DNA of 12,075 nt from positions 1 to 12,075 of the forward strand of contig DAIDIX010000029.1 in the NCBI GenBank assembly GCA_027451645.1. The letters are read 5' to 3'. Below are positions 1 to 6,388 of the stretch, piece by piece. Source of the DNA: Candidatus Dormiibacterota bacterium. Its GTDB lineage: Bacteria; Chloroflexota; Dormibacteria; Aeolococcales; Aeolococcaceae. How positions within the stretch are numbered: position 1 is the stretch's first letter; the number at the start of each line of letters is the position of its first letter. The notes under the pieces were generated by a model. The model saw nothing but the letters and a program-made list of their open reading frames with translations. It did not search any database and had not been told where the DNA came from. Position numbers and translations under genes: made by a program.

Positions 1-1
1 T

Positions 2-397
2 GCCTTTCTCGGGGAAAGCAGCACACCCGTGACCTACCGGGCAGTGGAGCCGAAGGACTATTCGCCAGAAGTTCCAGGTCTCCTGGATGATCTGCTCGCA
101 TCGTTTGGCAATACGCGGCGAGATTCGGACCTCATGCACCTTCTCGTGAATGCACTCACGCCTGCAGTGCTCCGGTCAAATGCCACTATCCGGGAACGGT
201 TTGAACAGCTCGCAACGGCAACACCAGGAGTGTCATGGGTGATGTCAGGTTCTGGAGGCGCCTTCTATACAATTGCTGACAGTCCGATCTCCCAGGAGAA
301 GCTTGCTGCACGTGCAAGCACGGTATGTCCTGATGTCTTTCCCTGCATCACCCTTCCAGGCTTCATTCCTTCCATACCGGGACTGGAAGGGGTGTGA
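2..397 (+). CDS. ispE: GHMP kinase C-terminal part, probably 4-diphosphocytidyl-2-C-methyl-D-erythritol kinase (partial)
   Basis: The reading frame is open through the left edge, so the N-terminal part with the ATP-binding motif lies outside the window. What remains, about 131 codons, looks like the C-terminal half of a GHMP kinase. The glycine-rich family motif 3 is visible as MSGSGGAFYTI, preceded by a 'DLMHLLVNALTPAV' stretch resembling the conserved NDL..P segment of IspE. IspE phosphorylates CDP-methylerythritol in the cytoplasmic MEP route to isoprenoids. The GTG at 29 is an internal codon, not a convincing start, because in-frame codons upstream already read like the enzyme. The next gene starts 48 nt downstream on the same strand. 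Assignment to GHMP kinases is fairly secure. IspE is favoured over homoserine or mevalonate kinases from the spacing of the NDL-like segment and motif 3, but the missing N-terminus prevents certainty. Confidence 0.7.
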   Translation, partial: AFLGESSTPVTYRAVEPKDYSPEVPGLLDDLLASFGNTRRDSDLMHLLVNALTPAVLRSNATIRERFEQLATATPGVSWVMSGSGGAFYTIADSPISQEKLAARASTVCPDVFPCITLPGFIPSIPGLEGV

Positions 398-445
398 TGC
401 GATACCATCTTTCATGTACACAGCAACTGGCTTGAGGAGTACAGC

Positions 446-1405
446 ATGCCGAGCCGAACAAAGTCACCTGCACCTGAAGCAGTAGCTCCTGAATCGTGCG
501 AGCATCGCAACCCTGTACGGGGCGTGCTTTCCCACGAGTATGGTCACTACGATGGTGCTGTTGGACCAGAGGGACTCAGGCGTACTATCACGTACTACGG
601 TCCAGTTGTGGGTGGCAGGCCAATCAGTGCATGGCACTGTGAGACATGCGGGCTCCTCCGTCTGGACTACCCAGATGGACGGCATGAGGAACGGCAGCTG
701 TGGCCTGGTCCCCAGCCTGGGCTTCTTGCAACTGTGTCGGAACTTGATGCTGCCCACGAGTTTGATGGAAGACAGGGCCATGTCTCGGGCCTGTCAGTTG
801 AGGAGTCATTCCCTGCAGTTGAACGTATTGCTCGGCCAGCTTCGAGGGTGTGGCTTGCCATTGTAGAGACAGTTTCTGTGGCAGCTCTTGGACTGCTCCT
901 CATCGCACTTGCTGTAGCAGGCATTGCGGCAATGGCTGCGTACTCGACTCCGCCTTTCGAGGGTGCAGTGATGCAGGTAGCTGCGATTCTCGTGGGGATC
1001 ATCTTCCTCACCATTATTGTTGAAGCACTCATACGCCACTATGCCCATGCATCGCTTGAGGTGTACCGGCTTGCCCATGAGGAGAAGAAGGCTGCAGCAC
1101 GAGCAGACAGGGAAGTGAAGAAGCCTGTCCAGAAAGAGAGCGCTTCTCGCGAGCTTCTACCATCGTGGCACTGGGTGGAGTGGACAGCAGTACCGCTTCT
1201 TGTCGTGCTTGGAATACTCCTGCTCGCTGCTGGCATCGCAGCTGTCGCAAGCACAACGACACCAGCATACGAAGGGGTGCTCATGCTTCTTATTGCCATT
1301 GACGTTGCTGCAATTGCAGTCGTCATCATTGCTGGCGGCATTGAAGCTGTATTGCTGAGGCGTGCTGAGGAGCAGGCGACGCATCACCGGAACGGCACCA
1401 GGTAG
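446..1405 (+). CDS. Four-helix membrane protein with internal duplication and N-terminal Cys/His-rich segment, function unknown
   Basis: This 319-residue protein is not recognised. A good ribosome binding site (GAGGAG, about 434-439) precedes the ATG. Residues 1-130 are hydrophilic and carry a possible metal site: C18-x-H20 and W-H-C65-x-x-C68-G, the latter resembling a zinc-ribbon knuckle. Four hydrophobic helices follow, at about 136-166, 173-197, 247-268 and 276-303, with a charged Lys/Glu-rich linker at about 210-238. The two helical pairs are copies of each other: 'AGIAAMAAYSTPPFEG' in the first matches 'AGIAAVASTTTPAYEG' in the second, each followed by another hydrophobic helix. The gene sits between ispE and zwf, 16 nt before the preferred zwf start, so it is probably co-transcribed. 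A soluble cytoplasmic metal-binding head on a membrane anchor is an inference; no enzymatic motif was seen. Confidence 0.8.
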   Translation: MPSRTKSPAPEAVAPESCEHRNPVRGVLSHEYGHYDGAVGPEGLRRTITYYGPVVGGRPISAWHCETCGLLRLDYPDGRHEERQLWPGPQPGLLATVSELDAAHEFDGRQGHVSGLSVEESFPAVERIARPASRVWLAIVETVSVAALGLLLIALAVAGIAAMAAYSTPPFEGAVMQVAAILVGIIFLTIIVEALIRHYAHASLEVYRLAHEEKKAAARADREVKKPVQKESASRELLPSWHWVEWTAVPLLVVLGILLLAAGIAAVASTTTPAYEGVLMLLIAIDVAAIAVVIIAGGIEAVLLRRAEEQATHHRNGTR

Positions 1406-1421
1406 GACGCGTTTTCCGCTC

Positions 1422-2849
1422 ATGCTCACCCCACCAGAACACCAGGACATCGTTGTTGTAGGAGCATCAGGAGATCTCGCAGCACGGAAACTCATTCCAG
1501 CGCTGTACAACCTCTTTCTTGAGGGTGCACTTCCCGAGGTGTGCACCATTATTGGTGCTGCAATCCAGGATTGGGATCGGGAATCCTTCGTTGCACATGC
1601 ACATGATGCAGTTGCATCATTTTCGAGAACTTCTCTTGAGGAATCGCAGTTTCGCGAATTTGCGAAGCATCTTGCATTTGTTCCCCTTGCCGAGCATGGA
1701 GGAATGGATGCAGTTCGTGCAGCCTGCGATGCGCCAAAACGGCTCATCTACCTCGCAATTCCTCCTGGGGCAATTATGCCTGTTGTACATGAACTTGCAC
1801 AGGCACGGCTTGTAGAGGGAACTTCACTGGTCATCGAGAAGCCGTTCGGCTTTGATCTTGCTTCTGCAAAGGAGCTCAACAGGACTATCGAGGCTGTCTT
1901 TCCCCGCGAGCAGATATACCGCATCGACCATTATCTCGGGAAGGAGACAGTACAGAATCTCCTCGTATTTCGCTTTGGCAACGCACTGTTTGAGCGCATC
2001 TGGAACCGTGACTCCATTCACCATGTCGAAATCACGGTAGGAGAGGCTCTTGGAGTGGAGCACCGTGGAGCATTCTATGAAAGTGTTGGCGCACTCCGCG
2101 ATATCGTCCAGAACCATCTGCTTCAGGTAGTATCCCTTGTTGCCATGGAGCCCCCAGCCGCATTTACTGCAGAGTCGATGTTCTATGAGCAGTACAAGGT
2201 GTTCCGTGCAATGGAGCCACTCGACCCTTCACGGGTGATACGTGGGCAGTATGGACCTGGCGTCACAGGTGGAGAGAAGGTGCCTGGTTACAGGGAAGAA
2301 CCCGGTGTTGCCAGGGATTCCCGCACAGAGACGTACATTGCAGGAACACTCCATGTCGATACGTGGCGGTGGGCTGGCGTTCCCTTCTACATCCGGACAG
2401 GGAAGCGGCTCGCGAGGCAGGATTCCCGGGTCGTCATCGTGTTCAAGGATGTTCCTCTCAATGTGTTCCGGGGCACGGAGGTGGAGGAGGTGAAGAAGAA
2501 CTTTGTCACCATACGGCTCCAGCCTCATGAGGGGATATCCCTCGCCTTTTCTGCAAAGCTCCCTGGGCCTTCCATCCAGATTGATCCTGTCACCATGGAC
2601 TTTTCCTATGCCCGTGCATTCAAGGGGACACCTCCAGAAGCGTACGAGCGTCTTCTTCATGATGCCCTTGTCCATGACCACACGCTCTTCATTGCAACGG
2701 ACATTGTCGAACGGGCGTGGGAAGTGGTACAAGGAGTCATTGACAATCCATCGCCAGTCATTCCCTATCCTGCAGGAAGCTGGGGACCTGAGGAGGCGAA
2801 TGCCATGATGCCGTCCGGCCACTGGCACATGGAGGAAAGTGAAGAATGA
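1422..2849 (+). CDS. zwf: Glucose-6-phosphate 1-dehydrogenase
   Basis: Oxidises glucose 6-phosphate to 6-phosphogluconolactone with NAD(P)+, the first step of the oxidative pentose phosphate pathway, in the cytoplasm. From the ATG at 1422 the protein has 475 residues, near the family norm. The N-terminal Rossmann motif GASGDLAARKL lies at 14-24, EKPFG at 139-143, the substrate/active-site signature RIDHYLGKE at 167-175, and ALRDIVQNHL at 224-233. A later 'YIRTGKRL' segment is also typical. A longer frame opens at GTG 1362, but it would run 44 nt into the preceding gene and adds residues not expected ahead of the nucleotide-binding strand, so 1422 is preferred. The ribosome binding site for 1422 is weak (AGGTAGG near 1400). 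The stop overlaps the kinase start (ATGA at 2846-2849), implying translational coupling. Cofactor preference cannot be told from motifs alone. Confidence 0.95.
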   Translation: MLTPPEHQDIVVVGASGDLAARKLIPALYNLFLEGALPEVCTIIGAAIQDWDRESFVAHAHDAVASFSRTSLEESQFREFAKHLAFVPLAEHGGMDAVRAACDAPKRLIYLAIPPGAIMPVVHELAQARLVEGTSLVIEKPFGFDLASAKELNRTIEAVFPREQIYRIDHYLGKETVQNLLVFRFGNALFERIWNRDSIHHVEITVGEALGVEHRGAFYESVGALRDIVQNHLLQVVSLVAMEPPAAFTAESMFYEQYKVFRAMEPLDPSRVIRGQYGPGVTGGEKVPGYREEPGVARDSRTETYIAGTLHVDTWRWAGVPFYIRTGKRLARQDSRVVIVFKDVPLNVFRGTEVEEVKKNFVTIRLQPHEGISLAFSAKLPGPSIQIDPVTMDFSYARAFKGTPPEAYERLLHDALVHDHTLFIATDIVERAWEVVQGVIDNPSPVIPYPAGSWGPEEANAMMPSGHWHMEESEE

Positions 2850-3826
2850 AGCCGTGCTTTGTTGGTGTAGATCTTGGCGGAACCAACATCCGTGCAGCTG
2901 TTGCGACGTCAGCATCAACATTTGCAAATCATGTTGCGGAGAGGACACCAGCTCAGGATGGAGCTGATGCAGTATGCGATGCAATGGCATCCGCAATCCT
3001 GAAGGCAGCTGATGGAGCGCCCCTCGGGGGCGTTGCAATTGGAGTCCCGGGACCGCTCAGCCCAGAAAAAGGTGTCGTGTTCGCAGCTCCGCACCTCAAG
3101 GGGTGGACGGAAGTTCCCCTTGTGAAGATGATGGAGGACCGGCTACAGTGTCCTGTTGCCATCCAGAACGATGCACATCTTGCTGGCTACGGCGAGTGGA
3201 CTGCAGGTGCGGGAAAGGGTGTGAGGACCATGGTGTTCATCACCATCTCCACAGGTGTCGGTGGCGCTCTCGTTCTCGATGGGAAGCTCTGGTCAGGAGT
3301 GACAGGAACTGCAGGAGAGATTGGGCATACTCCTCTTGGTCCGAACGATCCGCCATGTGCACAGGGACATCCCGGGTGCCTTGAGGGAAGCGCTTCGGGA
3401 ACTGCCATTGCACGGAAGGGTCGTGAGGCTGTTGCGAACGGAATGGAGACACGACTCAGGAATGTCCCCACAGATGAGATTGATGCAGAAGCAGTCGAGA
3501 TGGCAGCCCGGGCAGGGGATGCGGTTTCAATCCAGATTTACCGCGATGCAGCACGTGCTCTTGGGCGCATGCTTGGCGGCATCATCAATCTCATCAACCC
3601 GAAACTCATTGTTATCGGTGGGGGGCTCATCCAGGCGCATGAGCTCATCTTCCAGCCCATGCTCGATGCTGTCTCGGAGATGGCATTTGCAGTGCCGGGA
3701 AAGGATACGGAGATTGTCATTGCAGGTCTTGGAACAGATGCAGGCCTTGTCGGGGCTGTAGCATGGGCGATGCATGAGTTCGGCTCAGTCGAGACCTCTT
3801 CTGCAGTTGTCACACATTCCTCGTAG
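2846..3826 (+). CDS. ROK-family sugar kinase, probably glucokinase
   Basis: Predicted to phosphorylate glucose (possibly another hexose) with ATP in the cytoplasm, giving the substrate of the zwf product just upstream. The 326-residue protein has the ROK layout: phosphate-binding GVDLGGTNIR at 7-16, IGVPGP at 65-70, the catalytic-base region QNDAHLAGYGE at 107-117 (D109), the second ATP motif ISTGVGGALVLDGKLWSG around 134-151, and GEIGHTPLG at 157-165. The zinc-site segment reads CAQGHPGCLE at 171-180, whereas the ROK consensus is C-x-C-G-x-x-G-C-x-E; the middle cysteine is replaced by Gln. The start codon overlaps the zwf stop by 4 nt and is served by GGAGGAAAG inside the zwf end (2831-2839). 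No DNA-binding N-terminal domain is present, so it is a kinase and not a ROK repressor. Glucose as substrate is inferred from the zwf partnership. Confidence 0.9.
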   Translation: MKPCFVGVDLGGTNIRAAVATSASTFANHVAERTPAQDGADAVCDAMASAILKAADGAPLGGVAIGVPGPLSPEKGVVFAAPHLKGWTEVPLVKMMEDRLQCPVAIQNDAHLAGYGEWTAGAGKGVRTMVFITISTGVGGALVLDGKLWSGVTGTAGEIGHTPLGPNDPPCAQGHPGCLEGSASGTAIARKGREAVANGMETRLRNVPTDEIDAEAVEMAARAGDAVSIQIYRDAARALGRMLGGIINLINPKLIVIGGGLIQAHELIFQPMLDAVSEMAFAVPGKDTEIVIAGLGTDAGLVGAVAWAMHEFGSVETSSAVVTHSS

Positions 3827-3880
3827 TGACCCATCTGGCGGTGTCGTGCTGTACACTTCCGCTACATGGAGCCAGCGCCG

Positions 3881-4567
3881 ATGTCCATACTCGATAGTTC
3901 ACTCCTTGTGGCAATAGCTTTCCTTGTCGTCACTGCACTGCTGTCCATTCTTGTTGTGCACTTCATCCGCATGAGCGTTTGGGTGAACGAGAAGGGACTC
4001 CACACGAGATTCTGGTTCTTTACGGAGACTGTTCCGTTTTCCGAGATAACGCAGGTTCACGCACTCTACCGGTACTGGGCAAACGATGTGAACAATACGA
4101 AGATTGCGACTGACTGGGCAGTCTTTTACTGGACGAAGTCAGGCACACCGCACCAACTGGGCAAGCAGATGTATGGCAAGCGGTTCATGCATCCAGGATC
4201 TTCTGCAGCAAAGGTCTCGGATCAGCTGAGTGGTGAGGATCGTACTCTTCTTCTCCAGGATGTGCGGGGTGAGGATCTGATGAGAAGATATGCTGCCCTC
4301 GAGCTTGAGACGATGACCATTGACCATCTGTCAGCGACACCCATCTTTCAGGTCGCACATGCCCTCCATGAGAAACTGCCACTTCATCAGGGTCCTGACG
4401 CATTTCCCGACTGGTCCCGAACGGAGTCCGCTGGGCCATTTGGAGGAGGCATGAGTGGTGCGAGACTGCCGTACGCACACTGGTCATTCGATGGCAGTGC
4501 AGGGCTCATTCCGAAAACTGCAACAGTTGAACGATTCAGGACTGTGAGTGGAGATGATGATGACTGA
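3881..4567 (+). CDS. Single-pass membrane protein with possible PH-like domain, function unknown
   Basis: Not recognised with confidence. From the ATG at 3881 the protein has 228 residues. One strongly hydrophobic helix lies at about 5-28, followed by a soluble segment beginning 'VWVNEKGLHTRFWFF...VPFSEITQVHALY'. That pattern, a short beta strand, 'EKGL', then 'ipfsEItqV', is reminiscent of bacterial PH-like membrane-anchored domains, but the match is weak. The rest is polar, without cysteines or evident catalytic motifs, and ends in four Asp residues. ATG 3881 is preferred because GGAG lies 8 nt upstream. An in-frame ATG at 3866 gives five extra residues and would suit a leaderless transcript from a -10-like TACACT at 3852-3857. 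The gene follows the ROK kinase by 54 nt and precedes another small membrane protein by 50 nt, so it is likely the fifth member of the operon. Confidence 0.7.
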   Translation: MSILDSSLLVAIAFLVVTALLSILVVHFIRMSVWVNEKGLHTRFWFFTETVPFSEITQVHALYRYWANDVNNTKIATDWAVFYWTKSGTPHQLGKQMYGKRFMHPGSSAAKVSDQLSGEDRTLLLQDVRGEDLMRRYAALELETMTIDHLSATPIFQVAHALHEKLPLHQGPDAFPDWSRTESAGPFGGGMSGARLPYAHWSFDGSAGLIPKTATVERFRTVSGDDDD

Positions 4568-4617
4568 CGCATCAGTGGATAGCAGGGTGCACACAGCACG
4601 CCTGGGAGGTAATGCTC

Positions 4618-5142
4618 ATGTCAGATGAGAAGCTTCCCCGCATGATTCGTCCCCATTCACCACGTGCACGGCTGATCGGGTATGCCCTGGGTCAGGGAGC
4701 AGTGTTCCTTGTTGGCTGTGCTGTTGTAGCCTACTTTGTTGCAAGTTCGTTTGCTGCAACATGGGCGCAACCATGCACCCAGCACGAGACTGCGTGGTGC
4801 CTTGAGACTGTGGAGAATGCAGTTGTGGTGGGACTTTCCCCTGCGATTCGGGGGGACGGAGAGGAAATCTCTGTCAGCTCTCCTGCCTTCTCGTCCACTA
4901 TTGATATCTCACCCGCCCCATACCCAGAACCATCTAAGGGCGACCATGTGACTCTCACGGTATTCAATGGAACAGCAATGTCGTTCACTGATCACGGCAT
5001 TACCCTCTATCCATCAGATGCTCCAGGGTGGAATCTCGGATCGGTGCTTGGGACAGTTGCAGGACTTGTGCTCGAAGCCATTGCAGTCAACGTGTTTCTT
5101 GCAGTCTTCCGGCAGTACCGGATTGACCGCAAGTTTGCCTGA
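4618..5142 (+). CDS. Two-helix membrane protein with extracytoplasmic domain, function unknown
   Basis: Not recognised. The ATG at 4618 is chosen because GGGAGGT (4604-4610) lies 7 nt before it; the in-frame ATG at 4612 is too close to that site. The 174-residue protein has a basic N-terminus, a helix at about 22-46, a loop of roughly 90 residues, and a second helix at about 141-163, then a short basic tail (RQYRIDRKFA). Positive charges at both ends place the termini in the cytoplasm and the middle domain outside. That domain has two cysteines, C53 and C61 (PCTQHETAWC), well placed for a disulfide, and beta-rich-looking sequence (ISVSSPAFSSTIDIS, HVTLTVFNG). It is the last gene of the + strand run and faces the B12-controlled operon tail to tail, with 78 nt between them. 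No clear terminator was seen in that gap. Confidence 0.75.
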   Translation: MSDEKLPRMIRPHSPRARLIGYALGQGAVFLVGCAVVAYFVASSFAATWAQPCTQHETAWCLETVENAVVVGLSPAIRGDGEEISVSSPAFSSTIDISPAPYPEPSKGDHVTLTVFNGTAMSFTDHGITLYPSDAPGWNLGSVLGTVAGLVLEAIAVNVFLAVFRQYRIDRKFA

Positions 5143-5220
5143 GCATGCACACGATTGCCGGTTTCCTCCATCAGCGAGAAGAATGCGCATGCAGGGAACG
5201 GAGGATAGAGACTGGCGTGA

Positions 5221-5790
5221 CTAGCCCTGCTCTCCAGCCCGCTTCAGACGTGGAGCATGCATCTTGCTGGCCATGGAAACGGCAACTGCGTAGATGCCGA
5301 AGAGGAGGCCTGTGTACACGAGATCGCTGAGGATGGTGTTGCGGAAGAAGGGCACTGCCATTGCGTAGCACTGCACGAGTCCTGACCACGTGTGGGTATA
5401 CATGCCACTCCACAGCCAGACAGCGAAGTTGGAGAGGAGGAAGAAGCCGACGGACCCTGAAGGCGTGATGAGGGCAAGTTTGCCGAGTGTGAATGTGCGA
5501 AGTGTCGAACTGCTCACAAGTGCAATTGCGATATAGCAGCCCCAGACAGTCAGCATGATTGGCAGGGTATAGAACCCGATGAGCGCATCAGAGGCGACCA
5601 TTGCCACAAGTGGAACCCAGACAGCATGCCGCTTTGGAAGGACTGCACCTCCGAATATTGCAATGGCTGCAACTGGCGCGAAGTTTGCTGGATGGGGAAG
5701 GAGACGCATTGCTGCTGCAAGAACAACAAGCACGAGAGCAATTGCAACAGTGAACCGTTTTGTCGAACGGGAACCTACTGGAGCTTCCAT
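5221..5790 (-). CDS. DUF6580-family polytopic membrane protein, candidate cobalamin-linked transporter component
   Basis: The 189-residue protein has about six hydrophobic segments (approximately 12-29, 37-51, 57-74, 78-95, 113-131 and 153-174). It carries the pattern I associate with DUF6580: RLLPHPANFAPVAAIAIFGGA at 29-49, an Asp inside a membrane segment (D68), and a C-terminal block with SNFAVWLWSGMY, GLVQCYAMAVPFF and SDLVYTGLLFG. Size and topology resemble substrate-binding S components of ECF transporters. This is a structural analogy, not a demonstrated relation. A strong AAGGAG (5799-5804) lies 8 nt before the ATG, and the start lies 16 nt inside the DUF4430 gene, so the two are translated together from one transcript. 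Because that transcript begins with a cobalamin riboswitch, a role in uptake of cobalamin or a corrinoid precursor is the best inference. No ATPase or T component is in the window. Confidence 0.8.
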   Translation of the reverse strand: MEAPVGSRSTKRFTVAIALVLVVLAAAMRLLPHPANFAPVAAIAIFGGAVLPKRHAVWVPLVAMVASDALIGFYTLPIMLTVWGCYIAIALVSSSTLRTFTLGKLALITPSGSVGFFLLSNFAVWLWSGMYTHTWSGLVQCYAMAVPFFRNTILSDLVYTGLLFGIYAVAVSMASKMHAPRLKRAGEQG

Positions 5791-6152
5791 GTGATTGTCT
5801 CCTTGTTCGTTGTGATCAGATCGCTTGCACCAACAGTTGCCATCTTGCCATTGACGTAGAGTGTCCAGTATTTCGGACCGTTTCCTGCAACTCCATCAAT
5901 TGATATCACCATATCACCAAATGAATAGTGCTTCGTTGTGACTTGTGCATGCTTCTTGAGGAGTACGAGAGCATTTACTCCATTCTCGCCGTGATAGCTG
6001 ATGGATGCGAGCTCATGATGGGAAGTGGTGGTCGTGACATCGCTTGCAGCAGCAGGATGATGGAGCACTGCGAAGGCAATGCCACCTGCAACACCAAGGA
6101 CGACGATAAGGGCAGCAATCATGGCTGCCAGGCGCTGAGCTGTCCGGCTCAT
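5775..6152 (-). CDS. Membrane-anchored DUF4430 protein, candidate surface corrinoid-binding protein
   Basis: This 125-residue protein has an N-terminal helix (about 9-30) acting as a signal anchor, a short Thr/His-rich linker (TTTTSHH, 40-46), and one DUF4430 domain over about 48-124. The domain shows the characteristic sequence: GVNALVLLKKH, then GPKYWTLYVNGKMATVGASDL at 92-112 and a terminal ETITWKL. DUF4430 resembles the C-terminal corrinoid-contacting domain of eukaryotic transcobalamin/intrinsic factor. It occurs in bacterial surface proteins, so a role outside the membrane is expected. The start ATG follows AGGAGG (6159-6164) with a 6-nt spacer, and a cobalamin riboswitch occupies the upstream leader. 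The gene overlaps the DUF6580 gene by 16 nt. Binding of cobalamin or a precursor is inferred from domain, riboswitch and partner together. The single small domain is much shorter than animal transcobalamins. Confidence 0.85.
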   Translation of the reverse strand: MSRTAQRLAAMIAALIVVLGVAGGIAFAVLHHPAAASDVTTTTSHHELASISYHGENGVNALVLLKKHAQVTTKHYSFGDMVISIDGVAGNGPKYWTLYVNGKMATVGASDLITTNKETITWKLQ

Positions 6153-6158
6153 GGTAAA

Positions 6159-6219
6159 CCTCCTGCCTCCGCTCTCCTGGGAGCAGGGTACCGAGGATAC
6201 TGCCTCTCGGGTCCTGCTC
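6159..6219 (-). promoter_or_regulatory. Riboswitch expression platform with candidate ribosome-binding-site sequestor
   Basis: Between aptamer and start codon the minus strand holds a long imperfect hairpin: GAGCAGG (6219-6213) pairs with CCTGCTC (6187-6181), with CCGAG/CTCGG nested inside. The same CCTGCTCC (6187-6180) can instead pair, with one bulged G, with GGAGGCAGG (6170-6162), which covers the first three bases of the AGGAGG ribosome binding site (6164-6159). The two pairings are mutually exclusive. No run of U follows either hairpin, so control of translation start is more likely than termination. This is inferred from pairing done by eye. Confidence 0.5.
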
Positions 6220-6224
6220 GGGAC

Positions 6225-6320
6225 ATTGGTGGCTACACTGTTGCTGGGTCGGACTTCGCGATGGCGTTACCGTTGCGGCACAGTTCTGGATTCGCACCAG
6301 ATTCCAGCGGATTGAAACTG
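6225..6320 (-). ncRNA. Cobalamin (B12) riboswitch aptamer
   Basis: Read on the minus strand, this leader contains the conserved cobalamin aptamer core in the right order: GGAATCTGGTGCGAATCCAG (6309-6290), where the family has GGGAAxCCGGTGxxAxTCCGG; then CTGTGCCGCAACGGTAA (6284-6268), matching GCxGxCCCGCAACxGTxA; then GCGAAGTCCGACCCAGC (6259-6243), the counterpart of the AGTCxGAxACCTGCC end. It sits in the 5' leader of the DUF4430-DUF6580 pair, with about 90 nt between the aptamer core and the start codon. Outer boundaries are approximate. This class normally lowers expression when adenosylcobalamin or a related corrinoid is bound. Confidence 0.92.
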
Positions 6321-6345
6321 TGAAGATAGCGTAGCAGGAACGGAG

Positions 6346-6365
6346 AGGGAGCAGGCGTGCTCCCT
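6346..6365 (-). terminator. Hairpin after the helicase gene, possible transcript end
   Basis: A perfect 8-bp stem, AGGGAGCA/TGCTCCCT with a 4-nt loop, lies 24 nt past the helicase stop codon and just before the riboswitch. The sequence after it on the minus strand (CTCCGTTCCTGC) has no real U tract, so it may be a 3'-end-stabilising hairpin and not an intrinsic terminator. Confidence 0.4.
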
Positions 6366-6388
6366 GGAGGGCAAATCAGGAGGCTCCT

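Noticed and set aside
1362..1421. GTG 1362 as zwf start
   Set aside because: It lies inside the preceding gene, its purine-rich upstream stretch is too close to act as a ribosome binding site, and the added Arg-rich residues do not fit the family N-terminus.
1157..1747. 196-codon open frame on the - strand over the orphan membrane protein and zwf start
   Set aside because: It lies opposite two better-supported genes; its Ser/Cys/Asn-rich low-complexity translation is typical of a shadow frame.
2229..3038. 269-codon open frame on the - strand across the zwf/kinase junction
   Set aside because: It is antisense to two well-supported enzymes over their full overlap, and the translation is Cys/His/Arg-rich without family features.
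5143..5220. Possible bidirectional terminator between the two converging operons
   Set aside because: Only short complementary pieces exist (TCCTCC/GGAGGA about 30 nt apart, two GCATGC copies), with no compact hairpin and no U tract.
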